Assembly: GCF_003946575.1 (NCBI RefSeq)
Contig: NZ_RHOP01000005.1
Coordinates: 143,489-207,488 of the forward strand
Source of the DNA: Companilactobacillus jidongensis
Lineage (GTDB): Bacteria; Bacillota; Bacilli; Lactobacillales; Lactobacillaceae
Reading direction: 5' to 3'
DNA: 64,000 nucleotides
Of this stretch, positions 49,562-59,949 are shown piece by piece. The translations under genes and the position numbers were made by a program. Within the stretch, counting starts at the first letter, position 1. Each line of letters starts with the position of its first letter. The notes under the pieces are model-generated. The model searched no databases. It was not told the DNA's origin and saw nothing but the letters and a program-made list of their open reading frames with translations.

Positions 49562-52126
49562 TTGGACGATAGAAGAATAGCAAATGTTAATTTGACGGAA
49601 GTAATGAAAAAATCTTTCGTCGATTACGCTGCCAGTGTTATCGTATCTCGTGCGCTTCCAGATGTACGTGATGGATTGAAACCAGTTCACCGCCGTATTC
49701 TATACGGTATGAATGAATTGGGCGTTACACCTGACAAGCCATATAAGAAGAGTGCTCGTTTCGTTGGTGACATCATGGGTAAGTATCATCCTCATGGTGA
49801 CTCGGCCATCTATGAATCAATGGTTAGAATGGCGCAGGACTTTAGTTATCGTTATCCATTAGTTGATGGACATGGTAACTTTGGTTCGATCGATGGTGAT
49901 CCACCTGCTGCTATGCGTTATACCGAAGCACGTATGAGCAAGATGGCAGTTGAAATGTTGCGTGATATCAACAAAGATACTGTCGACCTTGTTCCTAACT
50001 ACGATGGTGAAGAAAAAGAACCAATGGTACTTCCAGCTAGATTCCCTAACCTATTGGTTAATGGTGCAACTGGTATCGCCGTTGGTATGACAACTAATAT
50101 TCCATCACATAACTTAAAAGAAGTTATTGATGCGTTACATATTTTGATGCGTAATAAAGACGCTACGATTGCTGACTTGATGAAGGTTATTCCTGGTCCT
50201 GACTTCCCAACTGGTGGTATCATCATGGGTCGTTCTGGTATCAGAAAGGCTTATGAGAATGGTAAGGGTACGATTATTCTGCGTGCCAAAGTTGACGTTA
50301 TAACTAAGAAGAACGGCGCTGAACAGATCATCGTTACAGAGCTTCCATATATGGTCAACAAGGCCAACTTAGTAGAACGTATCGCCGAACTGGCTCGTGA
50401 TAAGAAACTTGAAGGTATCACTGACTTGAACGATGAATCGGATCGTGAAGGAATGCGTATCGTGATCGATATTCGTCGTGATATGAGTGCTTCAGTTGTC
50501 TTGAACAACTTGTACAAGTTGACACAGCTTCAAATTTCATATGGTATCAACATGGTTGCCATCGTTGATAAGACACCACGCGTCTTGTCGCTCAAGGAAG
50601 TCTTGCTATATTATTTGAAGCACCAAGAAGTTGTTATCAGACGTAGAACTGAATACGAATTGCGTCGTGCGCAAGCTCGTGCTCACATTCTTGAAGGATT
50701 GAGAATTGCACTTGATCATATTGATGAGATCATCAAAGTTATTCGTGGTTCACAAACTTCGAGTATTGCTAAACAAACTTTGATGGATCGTTTCGAATTA
50801 TCTGACAAACAATCACAGGCTATCCTTGATATGCGTTTAGTTCGTTTGACAGGTTTGGAACGTGAAAAAGTCGAAGCTGAATATCAAGATTTGTTAGTTA
50901 AGATTGCTGACTTTGAAGATATTTTAGCAAAACCAGAACGTATCGATAAGATTATCTATGATGAATTACTGGATATTCAAGAAAAATTCGGTGATCCTAG
51001 AAGAACTGAGATTCGTGCGAGTGAAGTTGCTAATATCGAGGATGAAGATCTAATCGAAGAAGAAAACATCTTGATTGTCTTGACACACAAGGGTTATATC
51101 AAACGTTTGTCCATGGATGAATTCCGTGTTCAAAATCGTGGTGGCCGTGGTGTTCAAGGAATGGGTGTTCATGATGATGACTTTATCGAGCATATGATCT
51201 ACACATCGACTCATGATCGTTTATTATTCTTTACTAATACTGGTAAAGTCTACAGAACCAAAGGATATGAGGTGCCAGAATATGGTCGTACGGCCAAGGG
51301 TATTCCGGTAATCAACTTGCTGAATATCGAGAAGGGTGAGACGATTCAAACAGTTATCAATGTTGACCGTGATGTTGATCGTGAGAACTCATACTTGTTC
51401 TTCGTAACTAAGTACGGAACTGTTAAACGTACACCAGTAACTGACTTTGCTAACATCAGACATTCAGGATTACGTTCGATCACTCTCAAAGATGGGGATG
51501 AGTTGGACAATGTCTTCTTGACTGATGGCGATAAGGTCATCTTTATCGGAACACATAAAGGCTATGCTGTAACCTTTAGAGAAAGCGACGTTCGCCCAAT
51601 GGGACGTACTGCTGCTGGTGTTCGTGGTATCAAATTACGTGATGAAGATTATGTTGTTGGTTCATCGATTGTTGAAGCCGGAGAAGAAGTTTTAACTATC
51701 TCTGAAAAGGGTTATGGTAAGAGAACTTCTGTTGAGGAATATCCAATCAAGGGCCGTGGTGGTAAAGGTATCAAGACCGCTAATGTAACTGAGAAGAATG
51801 GACCAATTGCTGGTGTCACAGCTGTTAATGGTGATGAAGACATTATGTTGATCACTGACAAGGGCGTCATGATCAGATTCAGTGTCGACAGTGTGTCACA
51901 AACAGGACGTGCTACCCTTGGAGTTAGATTGATCAAGGTTGACAATGATTCGATCGTTTCAACTATGGCTAAGATTCAAGAAGAAGAAGTTGACGAAGAA
52001 TCAGCCTCAGAAAAAGACAATGAAAAAACTTCAGATAACTTAGATGATTCAACTAATGATGATGTTTCAAATGATAATGGAACAGATTCCAATAATGATG
52101 ATTCAGATAGTGATTCAGAAGAATAA
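49562..52126 (+). CDS. gyrA: DNA gyrase subunit A
   Basis: 854 residues. The catalytic Tyr lies in [12 protein letters not shown] near residue 120; the quinolone region [17 protein letters not shown] carries the sensitive-type Ser and Glu. Six GyrA beta-propeller blades follow, including the GyrA box region [11 protein letters not shown], and the protein ends with an acidic tail of about 45 residues of Asp, Glu, Asn and Ser. The start is TTG behind GGGGG. Confidence 0.98.
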   Translation: MDDRRIANVNLTEVMKKSFVDYAASVIVSRALPDVRDGLKPVHRRILYGMNELGVTPDKPYKKSARFVGDIMGKYHPHGDSAIYESMVRMAQDFSYRYPLVDGHGNFGSIDGDPPAAMRYTEARMSKMAVEMLRDINKDTVDLVPNYDGEEKEPMVLPARFPNLLVNGATGIAVGMTTNIPSHNLKEVIDALHILMRNKDATIADLMKVIPGPDFPTGGIIMGRSGIRKAYENGKGTIILRAKVDVITKKNGAEQIIVTELPYMVNKANLVERIAELARDKKLEGITDLNDESDREGMRIVIDIRRDMSASVVLNNLYKLTQLQISYGINMVAIVDKTPRVLSLKEVLLYYLKHQEVVIRRRTEYELRRAQARAHILEGLRIALDHIDEIIKVIRGSQTSSIAKQTLMDRFELSDKQSQAILDMRLVRLTGLEREKVEAEYQDLLVKIADFEDILAKPERIDKIIYDELLDIQEKFGDPRRTEIRASEVANIEDEDLIEEENILIVLTHKGYIKRLSMDEFRVQNRGGRGVQGMGVHDDDFIEHMIYTSTHDRLLFFTNTGKVYRTKGYEVPEYGRTAKGIPVINLLNIEKGETIQTVINVDRDVDRENSYLFFVTKYGTVKRTPVTDFANIRHSGLRSITLKDGDELDNVFLTDGDKVIFIGTHKGYAVTFRESDVRPMGRTAAGVRGIKLRDEDYVVGSSIVEAGEEVLTISEKGYGKRTSVEEYPIKGRGGKGIKTANVTEKNGPIAGVTAVNGDEDIMLITDKGVMIRFSVDSVSQTGRATLGVRLIKVDNDSIVSTMAKIQEEEVDEESASEKDNEKTSDNLDDSTNDDVSNDNGTDSNNDDSDSDSEE

Positions 52127-52137
52127 AAAAATAATCG

Positions 52138-52199
52138 ACGTTTCTGCGTAATTTGATTATGTATCGTTCAGGATACGTGTCAGGCAGAAACGTTTTTTA
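52138..52199 (+). terminator. Terminator after gyrA with nested hairpin
   Basis: Arms ACGTTTCTGC (52138-52147) and GCAGAAACGT (52184-52193) enclose a second hairpin, GTATC/GATAC, and are followed by T6. Confidence 0.85.
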
Positions 52200-52276
52200 T
52201 TGAAAATTAATGTGGCATTCACTGAAAAATTATGATAGAATCTAACATTGTGAGTATAAAATGTAGTTAATTTATG

Positions 52277-52316
52277 CTCCTTGTTCTTTCAGTAGAACCA
52301 TTAGACCATAAGGAGG
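52277..52316 (+). promoter_or_regulatory. Possible SD-sequestering leader of the rpsF operon
   Basis: CTCCTT (52277-52282) can pair with AAGGAG (52310-52315), which is the ribosome site of rpsF, around an inner hairpin GTTCT/AGAAC (52283-52287 with 52294-52298). S6:S18-binding leaders that control this operon are known in many bacteria; the conserved CCG of that family is not evident here, so this may be a divergent form. Confidence 0.45.
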
Positions 52317-52326
52317 TGCAGTATTT

Positions 52327-52617
52327 ATGACACATTACGAAATTACATATATCATCAAACCTGATATTGAAGAAGACGCTAAGAAAGTTCTTATCGATCG
52401 TTACGACAAGATCCTTACAGACAACGGCGCAACCGTAATCGACTCAAAAGACTGGGAAAAGAAACGTTTAGCATACGAAATTGCTAATTACAAAGAAGGT
52501 ATTTACCATATTGTTAATGTAAATACTAACGATGACGCATCTATCAACGAATTCGACCGTCTTGCAAAGATCGATGACAGCATGCTACGTCACATGATCA
52601 TTAAACGTGAAGACTAA
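52327..52617 (+). CDS. rpsF: 30S ribosomal protein S6
   Basis: 96 residues, ferredoxin-like fold: starts [41 protein letters not shown] is typical. It binds S18 in the 30S platform. First gene of rpsF-ssb-rpsR. AAGGAGG site ten bases ahead. Confidence 0.98.
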   Translation: MTHYEITYIIKPDIEEDAKKVLIDRYDKILTDNGATVIDSKDWEKKRLAYEIANYKEGIYHIVNVNTNDDASINEFDRLAKIDDSMLRHMIIKRED

Positions 52618-52619
52618 TT

Positions 52620-52635
52620 TGTTTCACGTGAAACA
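52620..52635. other. parS centromere site, perfect consensus
   Basis: TGTTTCACGTGAAACA at 52620-52635 equals the canonical 16-bp parS bound by ParB/Spo0J. It sits in the 36-bp gap between rpsF and ssb, about 8 kb from the origin unwinding element. Confidence 0.9.
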
Positions 52636-52653
52636 TTTTAAGGAGGCAGACAT

Positions 52654-53235
52654 ATGATTAATCGAGTTGTACTAGTTGGACGCCTGACACGTGATCCTGA
52701 ACTTAGATACACATCTAGCGGGGCTGCCGTTGCCAGTTTCACCGTTGCTGTAAATAGACAATTCACGAACGCCCAAGGTGAACGTGAAGCTGATTTCATC
52801 AACTGTGTTATCTGGAGAAAGGCCGCTGAAAATTTCTCTAACTTTACTAATAAAGGTTCACTTGTTGGAATCGATGGACGCCTACAAAGTCGTTCATACG
52901 AAAATCAACAAGGTCAAAGAGTCTATGTAACTGAAGTTGTCGTCGATAACTTCTCATTACTAGAATCTAGAGCTGAAAGTGAAAAGAGAAGTTCTGGATC
53001 ATCAAATAGTAATTTTGGTGGTAACAGCAACAGTGGTAACAACAGTAACAGCAATCCAAATCAAGCTCCATACAACAATCAACAAAATCAATCATCAAAT
53101 CAGTCTCCATTTGGCAACAATAATAATAACAATAATCAATCTAACAATAACAGTAATAACTCAAATAATATGAGCGATCCATTTGCTGATAACAGTAAAC
53201 CAATCGACATATCAGATGATGACTTACCATTCTAA
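52654..53235 (+). CDS. ssb: Single-stranded DNA-binding protein
   Basis: 193 residues. OB fold at 1-110 ([31 protein letters not shown]), then a linker of about 65 residues made almost only of Asn, Ser, Gln and Gly, and the protein-interaction tip DISDDDLPF at the C-terminus. It coats single-stranded DNA and recruits repair proteins. AAGGAGG precedes the ATG. The middle gene of the S6-SSB-S18 operon. Confidence 0.97.
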   Translation: MINRVVLVGRLTRDPELRYTSSGAAVASFTVAVNRQFTNAQGEREADFINCVIWRKAAENFSNFTNKGSLVGIDGRLQSRSYENQQGQRVYVTEVVVDNFSLLESRAESEKRSSGSSNSNFGGNSNSGNNSNSNPNQAPYNNQQNQSSNQSPFGNNNNNNNQSNNNSNNSNNMSDPFADNSKPIDISDDDLPF

Positions 53236-53254
53236 TATAGAAGGGATGACTAAA

Positions 53255-53491
53255 ATGGCACAACAAAGACGTGGCGGACGTAGAAGACGTAAAGTTGACT
53301 TCATCGCAGCTAACCATATCGAATACATCGATTACAAAGACACAGACTTACTTAAGAGATTTATCTCAGAACGTGGTAAGATTTTGCCTAGACGTGTTAC
53401 AGGTACAAGTGCAAAGAACCAAAGAAGTCTTACAATCGCTATCAAGCGTGCAAGAATCATGGCTCTACTACCATTCGTTGCAGAAGACTAA
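53255..53491 (+). CDS. rpsR: 30S ribosomal protein S18
   Basis: 78 residues, basic: [20 protein letters not shown] and [20 protein letters not shown] are diagnostic. It pairs with S6. GAAGGGATG lies ahead of the ATG at 53255; the open frame extending back into ssb is not used. Confidence 0.97.
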   Translation: MAQQRRGGRRRRKVDFIAANHIEYIDYKDTDLLKRFISERGKILPRRVTGTSAKNQRSLTIAIKRARIMALLPFVAED

Positions 53492-53504
53492 TTTTTGAAA
53501 ATTC

Positions 53505-53533
53505 AGGTCGGGACATATGTCCGGGCTTTTTTT
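53505..53533 (+). terminator. Terminator after rpsR
   Basis: A GC-rich imperfect hairpin around GGACATATGTCC followed by T9. Confidence 0.75.
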
Positions 53534-53629
53534 TTACCCATTTTATGGTTCTGCTAGAGTAGATTATTTTTTCTATAAATAGGCTCCGGCTGTGATAAAA
53601 TTAAAGGGTATATCTAAGAGGGGACTAAT

Positions 53630-55642
53630 ATGAAAAAGATAAAATCTAATCTGCGTTTCTTCCTTTCTCGAGTTGATTACTCAACACAGTTGACGGCAGT
53701 TTCGTTAGTTGTTATGTTGATATCGATTTTTATAGTTGGACTGATCCATGGCTCATGGAGTGGTTACATTCAGTCGCTATTAGTTGTGATTGCATTTGTA
53801 CTTTTTATATACTTATTTTTACTTTTAGGAGAAAAAGCTGGTAAGTATACTAATAATTTGCAATATCGAATTGATCGGGGAACGGATAATAGTTTTGTTG
53901 AGTATCCGTTGGGAATTTTGCTCTATGATGATGACAAGCAAGTACAGTGGGTCAATCCGTATTTTGTTGAGAAGACGGGAATTGATTCGGTGTATAGCAT
54001 GAATATTTCTGATATTTCATCCGAATTAGCATCGTTTGTTGATGACGATGAGGATGAAGAAAATCATGGTAAGCATAAAACGATTCAGATCGGTAACAAG
54101 TACTATTTGGTACAAGTTCAGACTGAATTAAAAGTAATTTATTTCATGGACATTACCCACTACTCAAAAATTGAGAGACGTTATGAAAAGAATCGTTCAG
54201 TGATTGGTCAAGTTTATTTGGATAACTACGCTGAAATTACGCAGTCAATGAGTGATCGCGATATTTCTAATTTGGATAATTATATTACGAATGAATTATC
54301 AAATTGGGCATCGCGTGAACAGATGTTTTTGAAGCGGATCGACGATGATCATTTCTTCATTGTTGCTTATACCGGGAAGGTATTTAAGATGGAAGAAACT
54401 GGTTTTAAGATTTTGGATGCGATCCGTGAATATACGTCACAGCAAAATGTGCCATTGACCTTGAGCATGGGCTTTGCATACGGAGTGGATGATCTTAATA
54501 CACTTAATGATGAAGCTCAGAAAAACCTGAATTTGGCTTTGGGTCGTGGGGGAGATCAAGTTGTTGTTAAAGAGATCGGTAAAAAAGCCCGCTTCTATGG
54601 GGGGAATACTGACCCGATGGAGAAGCGAACACGTGTTCGTGCAAGGATGATCAGTGAGGCCTTGCAAGAATTACTCAAGGACAGTGACCAAGTTATTGTT
54701 ATGGGGCATTCTCATCCAGATATGGATGTTGTCGGTTCTTCATTAGGTATCAGACGTATCGCATTGATGAATAACACGCCTTGTAAGGTGGTCATCGATC
54801 CTAAGACGATTCATACAGACGTTAGTCGGTTGTTACAACTGATCAATAAAGATCCAGAAATCAAAAATGATATTGTGACTCCGGAAGAATCGATGAATCT
54901 TCGAACTGCCAATACTTTGATCGTAATGGTGGATCATTCTAAGCAAAGTATTTCGATCAATCCCAAGTTATTTAATCAATCCAATGAAAAAGTCGTTGTG
55001 ATCGATCACCACAGACGTGGTGAGGAATTCCCTGAGAATCCAATGTTGATCTACATTGAACCATATGCATCTTCAACAAGTGAATTGATCACAGAAATGC
55101 TTGAGTATCAGCCAAAGAACAAAAAATCAGTTGAGAAGATCGAAGCCACATCGTTATTAGCTGGTATCACAGTTGATACGAAGTCATTCTCACTTAGAAC
55201 CGGTACTAGGACCTTCGACGCTGCTAGTTACTTGCGTTCAGTTGGTGCAGATGAGGCTTTGATCCAAAACTTATTAAAAGAAAATATTGATTCGTTCATT
55301 CAAAGAAATCATCTGATCGAGACTATTACAATGGTCGGCGGCAAAATGGCAGTTTGTTTCGGTGAAAATGACCGTTCATATGATCCAGTTATTGTTGCTC
55401 AAGCCGCGGATACATTGTTATCATTGAATAATGTTGAGGCATCATTCGTCATCAGTAAGCGACCGGACGGACGCATTGGTATTTCTGCCAGAAGTTTGGG
55501 CAAAGTCAATGTTCAAGTCATCATGGAGAAGCTTGGTGGAGGTGGTCATTTGACTGACGCCGCCACACAGATTGCTGATGTAACAGTTGATGAAGCTAAG
55601 GATCAATTAGTTGATGTTTTATCGGACAGTAGTAAAAAGTAG
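53630..55642 (+). CDS. gdpP: Cyclic-di-AMP phosphodiesterase GdpP
   Basis: 670 residues: two N-terminal membrane helices (about 20-40 and 45-65), a PAS-like domain (about 85-170), a degenerate GGDEF domain (about 175-300), and DHH/DHHA1 domains with [15 protein letters not shown] near 358, [14 protein letters not shown] and [13 protein letters not shown]. It hydrolyses c-di-AMP, which governs potassium uptake and wall homeostasis. Neighbours rplI and dnaB follow in the conserved order. Confidence 0.96.
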   Translation: MKKIKSNLRFFLSRVDYSTQLTAVSLVVMLISIFIVGLIHGSWSGYIQSLLVVIAFVLFIYLFLLLGEKAGKYTNNLQYRIDRGTDNSFVEYPLGILLYDDDKQVQWVNPYFVEKTGIDSVYSMNISDISSELASFVDDDEDEENHGKHKTIQIGNKYYLVQVQTELKVIYFMDITHYSKIERRYEKNRSVIGQVYLDNYAEITQSMSDRDISNLDNYITNELSNWASREQMFLKRIDDDHFFIVAYTGKVFKMEETGFKILDAIREYTSQQNVPLTLSMGFAYGVDDLNTLNDEAQKNLNLALGRGGDQVVVKEIGKKARFYGGNTDPMEKRTRVRARMISEALQELLKDSDQVIVMGHSHPDMDVVGSSLGIRRIALMNNTPCKVVIDPKTIHTDVSRLLQLINKDPEIKNDIVTPEESMNLRTANTLIVMVDHSKQSISINPKLFNQSNEKVVVIDHHRRGEEFPENPMLIYIEPYASSTSELITEMLEYQPKNKKSVEKIEATSLLAGITVDTKSFSLRTGTRTFDAASYLRSVGADEALIQNLLKENIDSFIQRNHLIETITMVGGKMAVCFGENDRSYDPVIVAQAADTLLSLNNVEASFVISKRPDGRIGISARSLGKVNVQVIMEKLGGGGHLTDAATQIADVTVDEAKDQLVDVLSDSSKK

Positions 55643-55656
55643 GAGGAGTTTTTATT

Positions 55657-56112
55657 ATGAAGGTTATCTTTACTCAAGATGTTAGAGGAAAAGGCAAGAA
55701 GGGCGAAGTTAAAAACGTTGCTTCAGGCTATGCACAAAACTTTTTAATCAAGAATAACAAAGCTATCGAAGCTACTAAGGCTAATATGGCCAAACTAACA
55801 GCTGAACAAAATCGTGAAGAAAAAGATTATCAAGCTGAATTAGCAGAAGCTAAAGAATTTAAGACAGAGATCGAAAAGGACAGTACGATTGTTGAAATTT
55901 CAGCTAAGGCTGGTACTGATGGCAGACTATTCGGTTCAGTTACTACTAAAAAGATTGCTGAAGAACTCGACAAGCAATACGGTTTGAAGGTCGACAAGCA
56001 CAAAATGGTGCTCTCTGATGGAGCCAAAGCACTTGGATACATAAATGTACCCGCAAAGATTTTTGATGGTGTAGAAGCTACTATAAGAGTTCATATTGTT
56101 GAAAAGAGTTAG
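55657..56112 (+). CDS. rplI: 50S ribosomal protein L9
   Basis: 151 residues: [20 protein letters not shown] and [19 protein letters not shown] start the N-domain; a long connecting helix and the C-domain with [16 protein letters not shown] follow. AGGAGGAG site; 14 bp after gdpP. Confidence 0.98.
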   Translation: MKVIFTQDVRGKGKKGEVKNVASGYAQNFLIKNNKAIEATKANMAKLTAEQNREEKDYQAELAEAKEFKTEIEKDSTIVEISAKAGTDGRLFGSVTTKKIAEELDKQYGLKVDKHKMVLSDGAKALGYINVPAKIFDGVEATIRVHIVEKS

Positions 56113-56118
56113 GAATAA

Positions 56119-57498
56119 ATGAATAATGATATAACTTCACGCATACCGCCCAATGACAAAGATGCTGAACAAGCTGTCTTAGGGGCGGTATTTCTTAGTC
56201 AAGATGCATTAGTTGAAGCGATGGAATACGTAGAAGCGGATGATTTCTATCAACACGCTAATCAATTAGTATTCCAAGCGATGGTCAACTTAAATGACCG
56301 CGAAGAGCCAGTCGATGTTGTGACGGTTCAGAACGAACTAGATAAGATGAATCAGATCGAAGATGTTGGTGGGGTCAGTTATTTGGCTGACCTGGCTAAT
56401 TCTGTACCAACGGCCGCTAATACGGGCTATTATGCCAAAATCGTTAAGAATAAATCGGTCTTAAGAAGGTTGATCAACGCTGCGACTAACATCGTTGGTC
56501 GTAGTTTTGATGAGGACGATGATCTTGACACGATCATCGATCAATCTGAACGTGACATCATGGATGTGTCTGAAAACCGTAATCATAAAGGATTTCGAAA
56601 GATTTCAGATGTTGTTAAGTCGTCTTTTGAAGAAATCGACCGCTTGTATGATCAGGATTCCGATGTTACAGGGCTATCAACTGGATATAAGGATTTAGAT
56701 GCTTTGACAACTGGGCTACACAAAGATGAATTGGTTATCCTAGCTGCTAGACCGGGTATGGGTAAGACTGCTTTTGCTCTGAACTTAGCACAAAATGCTG
56801 CGACAAAGGATCAAGCTACGGTCGCTATCTTCTCACTTGAAATGGGTGCGGAACAATTAGTTAATCGTATGCTTTGTTCAGAAGGCAGTATCGATGCTAA
56901 TGCACTTAGAACCGGACAATTGGACGAAAATCAATGGAATAGTTTAGTTGTAGCGATGGGAAGTTTATCCAGAACTAATGTCTATATTGATGATACACCG
57001 GGTTCGAAAATGGCCGAGATCAGATCAAAATGTCGTCGACTTTTGAAAGAATCTGGAAAATTGGATCTAGTAATTATTGATTATTTGCAATTGATCGAAG
57101 GTACTGGACAAGAGAATAGACAACAAGAAGTGTCAGTTATCTCTCGTAACTTAAAAAAATTAGCAAAAGAATTACATGTGCCAGTAATCGCGCTATCACA
57201 GCTTTCCCGTGGTGTTGAAGCTCGTCAAGACAAGCGACCCATGTTGTCAGATATCCGTGAATCTGGTTCAATTGAACAGGATGCTGATATTGTTGCTTTC
57301 TTATATCGTGATGATTATTATCGAGATGAAGAAGGCGACGGTGAAAATAGTGAACCTGAAAATCAGGAGGATCAAGATGTCGGCGAAGTTGAAGTTATCG
57401 TCGGAAAAAATCGTTCGGGTCCGAGAGGAACGGCAAAGCTATTGTTCGTGAAATCTTATAATAAGTTCTCATCCATCGCTAATATTCCAGAAAACTAG
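56119..57498 (+). CDS. dnaB: Replicative DNA helicase DnaB
   Basis: 459 residues (called dnaC in Bacillus). An N-terminal helical domain (PPNDKDAEQAVLGAVFLSQD) and a RecA-type motor with Walker A ARPGMGKTAF near 211, Walker B LVIIDYLQLI, and SDIRESGSIEQDADIV. It unwinds DNA at the fork as a hexamer. It starts six bases after rplI with a weak AGGAA site. Confidence 0.97.
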   Translation: MNNDITSRIPPNDKDAEQAVLGAVFLSQDALVEAMEYVEADDFYQHANQLVFQAMVNLNDREEPVDVVTVQNELDKMNQIEDVGGVSYLADLANSVPTAANTGYYAKIVKNKSVLRRLINAATNIVGRSFDEDDDLDTIIDQSERDIMDVSENRNHKGFRKISDVVKSSFEEIDRLYDQDSDVTGLSTGYKDLDALTTGLHKDELVILAARPGMGKTAFALNLAQNAATKDQATVAIFSLEMGAEQLVNRMLCSEGSIDANALRTGQLDENQWNSLVVAMGSLSRTNVYIDDTPGSKMAEIRSKCRRLLKESGKLDLVIIDYLQLIEGTGQENRQQEVSVISRNLKKLAKELHVPVIALSQLSRGVEARQDKRPMLSDIRESGSIEQDADIVAFLYRDDYYRDEEGDGENSEPENQEDQDVGEVEVIVGKNRSGPRGTAKLLFVKSYNKFSSIANIPEN

Positions 57499-57578
57499 AG
57501 CGTGTTTCAGAATAGAAGACTATATAAGAAACTAATGAGCCAAAATCCCAAATACAAAGTGCAAGAGGAGAATTGGAT

Positions 57579-58865
57579 ATGACAACAGTCGTTGTAGTAG
57601 GAACCCAATGGGGTGACGAAGGTAAAGGTAAGATTACTGATTACTTTAGTGGAGAAGCTAACATCATTGCCAGATATCAAGGTGGTGACAATGCTGGACA
57701 CACATTGAATATCGACGGTAATGTTTATAAGTTAAGATCAGTACCATCAGGTATTTTGTATTCGGACAAAACTAGTGTAATCGGTAATGGTGTGGTTTTG
57801 AATATTGAATCTCTAGCAGAGGAGTTACAACGTCTTCATGATCAAGGTGTTGATACAACTAACTTGAAGATTTCAAACCGTGCTCAATTGATCCTTCCAT
57901 ATCATATTCAATTGGATAAGTGCCAAGAACAAGCCAGAGGTAATGCCAAGGTCGGTACAACTAATCGTGGTATCGGACCTGCATACATGGACAAGGCTGC
58001 CCGTGTTGGTATCAGAATGGCTGATATCTTAGACAAAGATATTTTCAAAAAAGAATTAACAGAGAATCTTAAACAAAAGAATGAATTATTTACTAAGATC
58101 TATGGGACCGAACCTATGGATTTTGATACTATCTATAACAAGTTTTATGAAATTGGTCAAAGTTTGAAGGATCGTGTGATCGATACTTCAGCGTACTTGA
58201 ATCGTGAATTAAAAGCCGGTAAGAACGTATTATTTGAAGGTGCACAAGGGATCATGCTCGATATTGACCATGGTACATATCCATATGTTACTTCATCTAA
58301 TCCAGCTGGTGGTGTTACTACTGGTGCTGGTATCGGTGCTCCATTGATCGACAATGTTATTGGTGTTGTTAAAGCCTACACATCACGTGTTGGTGCTGGT
58401 CCATTCCCAACTGAACAAGAGAATGAAATTGGTGATTTCTTGCGTGAAGCTGGTCATGAATACGGAACAGTTACACATCGTCCACGCCGTGTTGGTTGGT
58501 TAGACACAGTCGTTTTGCGTCACTCAGCCAATGTTTCTGGTGTGACACATCTATCACTCAACTGTCTTGATGTTTTGACAGGACTCAAAGAAATCAAAGT
58601 ATGTACGGGTTATGACTTGAATGGCAAGATCATTGATGAATATCCAGCAAACTTGAATATCTTGGCTCAATGCAAACCAGTTTATAAGACTTTCGCAGGT
58701 TGGGATGATGATATTACCCAAGTTAAGAATCTTAGTGATTTACCACAAGAAGCTCAAAATTACTTGAACTTCTTGAAGAGTGAACTAGGCGTTGAATATG
58801 CGACCGTTTCAGTAGGACCTGATCGTGAGCAAACGATTGAAGTTAATGACGTTTGGAATGCATAA
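57579..58865 (+). CDS. purA: Adenylosuccinate synthetase
   Basis: 428 residues. The GTP-binding start [20 protein letters not shown], the catalytic GGDNAGHTL, and the later [11 protein letters not shown] match PurA, which joins IMP and aspartate in AMP synthesis. AGAGGAG at 57564-57570 suits the ATG at 57579 better than the TTG at 57573. No purine riboswitch was seen in the 80-bp leader. Confidence 0.97.
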   Translation: MTTVVVVGTQWGDEGKGKITDYFSGEANIIARYQGGDNAGHTLNIDGNVYKLRSVPSGILYSDKTSVIGNGVVLNIESLAEELQRLHDQGVDTTNLKISNRAQLILPYHIQLDKCQEQARGNAKVGTTNRGIGPAYMDKAARVGIRMADILDKDIFKKELTENLKQKNELFTKIYGTEPMDFDTIYNKFYEIGQSLKDRVIDTSAYLNRELKAGKNVLFEGAQGIMLDIDHGTYPYVTSSNPAGGVTTGAGIGAPLIDNVIGVVKAYTSRVGAGPFPTEQENEIGDFLREAGHEYGTVTHRPRRVGWLDTVVLRHSANVSGVTHLSLNCLDVLTGLKEIKVCTGYDLNGKIIDEYPANLNILAQCKPVYKTFAGWDDDITQVKNLSDLPQEAQNYLNFLKSELGVEYATVSVGPDREQTIEVNDVWNA

Positions 58866-58895
58866 GAGCGTGTCAAAACGCATTTTAGAACCACA

Positions 58896-58942
58896 AAAAA
58901 GGAGCTAGAACTACTTTTGTTAGTAGTTCTAGCTCCTTTTTA
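58896..58942. terminator. Bidirectional terminator between purA and the next gene
   Basis: A perfect 20-bp stem with a 6-base loop (TTTGTT), arms 58896-58915 and 58922-58941, with A and T runs at the ends. Confidence 0.95.
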
Positions 58943-58948
58943 CATACC

Positions 58949-59875
58949 CTAATTCTTATCATCAGTAGAAATAATTCCCCGTTGGAACTTAACGAATTTA
59001 TTACTATTACGATTGAAGGTCAAAGTATAGTAATAACTAGTATCTTTAGTCTGTTGTTTCAAATAGATCCGTGAGTATCGTGGTACGTCAGACAATTGAT
59101 ATCCGACGATCCCAAAATTAGTAACTCGTGAATTAGAATTCTTTGCTAAATTATAAAGTCCATTGTTACTGTCGTCAGGGTTCAATCCCAAGTTGATCGA
59201 GAGCTGGTTAAAATTACCGGGATCAGTCGCATTTGCCATTGTTAAATTGGAATTGATTATAGTAGTTTTGATTCGTTCCATGAACGGCTTGGCTTGATCG
59301 ATTCCCGATGTACCTAATTCAGTATCTTCGATGACATATTTAGGCGGGAATTTGTTCGATTTGGTATTCAGATACTTGGCTGAAGTTATATTGTTGTCTT
59401 TATAGTAGAGGCGATAGCGATAACTGACGATATTTTTGGTATCATCGTAACGATTGCAACTGACAGTGATGTAGTTACCATTGTTATCACGTCCAAAGTT
59501 CAGTAAGGTCATTTTATAAATATAACGGTGAGGTTCTTTGTCGACTTTTTTGAGCAGACTTTTTTCTTGCTCACTAGACAAAAAATCTAGCTCCTTAGTG
59601 TTCTGATAATTGTCATTGATAGTTGAAACCAAGCTGATCGCCCTTAACTTGGTCTTTTCCATATCACCAGTTTTCAGTGAGATCGACTTTGGTGCTATAC
59701 CTTCATCGACATTCTTAGGATTAACAATCAGTGAAAATGGAATCGTCATGCTAGATATCTTGTCGACAGTTTTGTTCTTAATGTTGTAGATGTTGAAGCC
59801 ATAAGCAATGCCGACCAAAATAATTAGTCCTAGCAAAACAAACCATTTGATATATTTTTTGTTTAATTTTTTCAA
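58949..59875 (-). CDS. Membrane-anchored extracellular protein, unknown
   Basis: About 308 residues: a basic N-terminus, one membrane helix (KWFVLLGLIILVGIAYGF) and an extracellular part of ~280 residues rich in Asn, Lys, Tyr and Ser with alternating beta-type segments (YKMTLLNF, YRYRLYYKDN, YYYTLTFNRN). No motif recognised. The frame opens at 59923, but AAAGGGTGA six bases ahead of a TTG at 59875 is the only good ribosome site. It is divergent from the following anchored protein, with which it shares a short promoter region. Confidence 0.65.
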   Translation of the reverse strand: MKKLNKKYIKWFVLLGLIILVGIAYGFNIYNIKNKTVDKISSMTIPFSLIVNPKNVDEGIAPKSISLKTGDMEKTKLRAISLVSTINDNYQNTKELDFLSSEQEKSLLKKVDKEPHRYIYKMTLLNFGRDNNGNYITVSCNRYDDTKNIVSYRYRLYYKDNNITSAKYLNTKSNKFPPKYVIEDTELGTSGIDQAKPFMERIKTTIINSNLTMANATDPGNFNQLSINLGLNPDDSNNGLYNLAKNSNSRVTNFGIVGYQLSDVPRYSRIYLKQQTKDTSYYYTLTFNRNSNKFVKFQRGIISTDDKN

Positions 59876-59949
59876 ATTTTTCACCCTTTGTAAGTGTGTT
59901 ACCTTAATATATATAATATACAAAAAGATATGTGTATTTGGAGAAAATA

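Noticed and set aside
57499..57578. Purine riboswitch before purA
   Set aside because: The leader is too short and lacks the conserved three-way junction sequences.
57499..58890. AGAGCGTGT occurring after both dnaB and purA
   Set aside because: Only nine bases are shared and flanks differ; not enough for a repeat family from this window.
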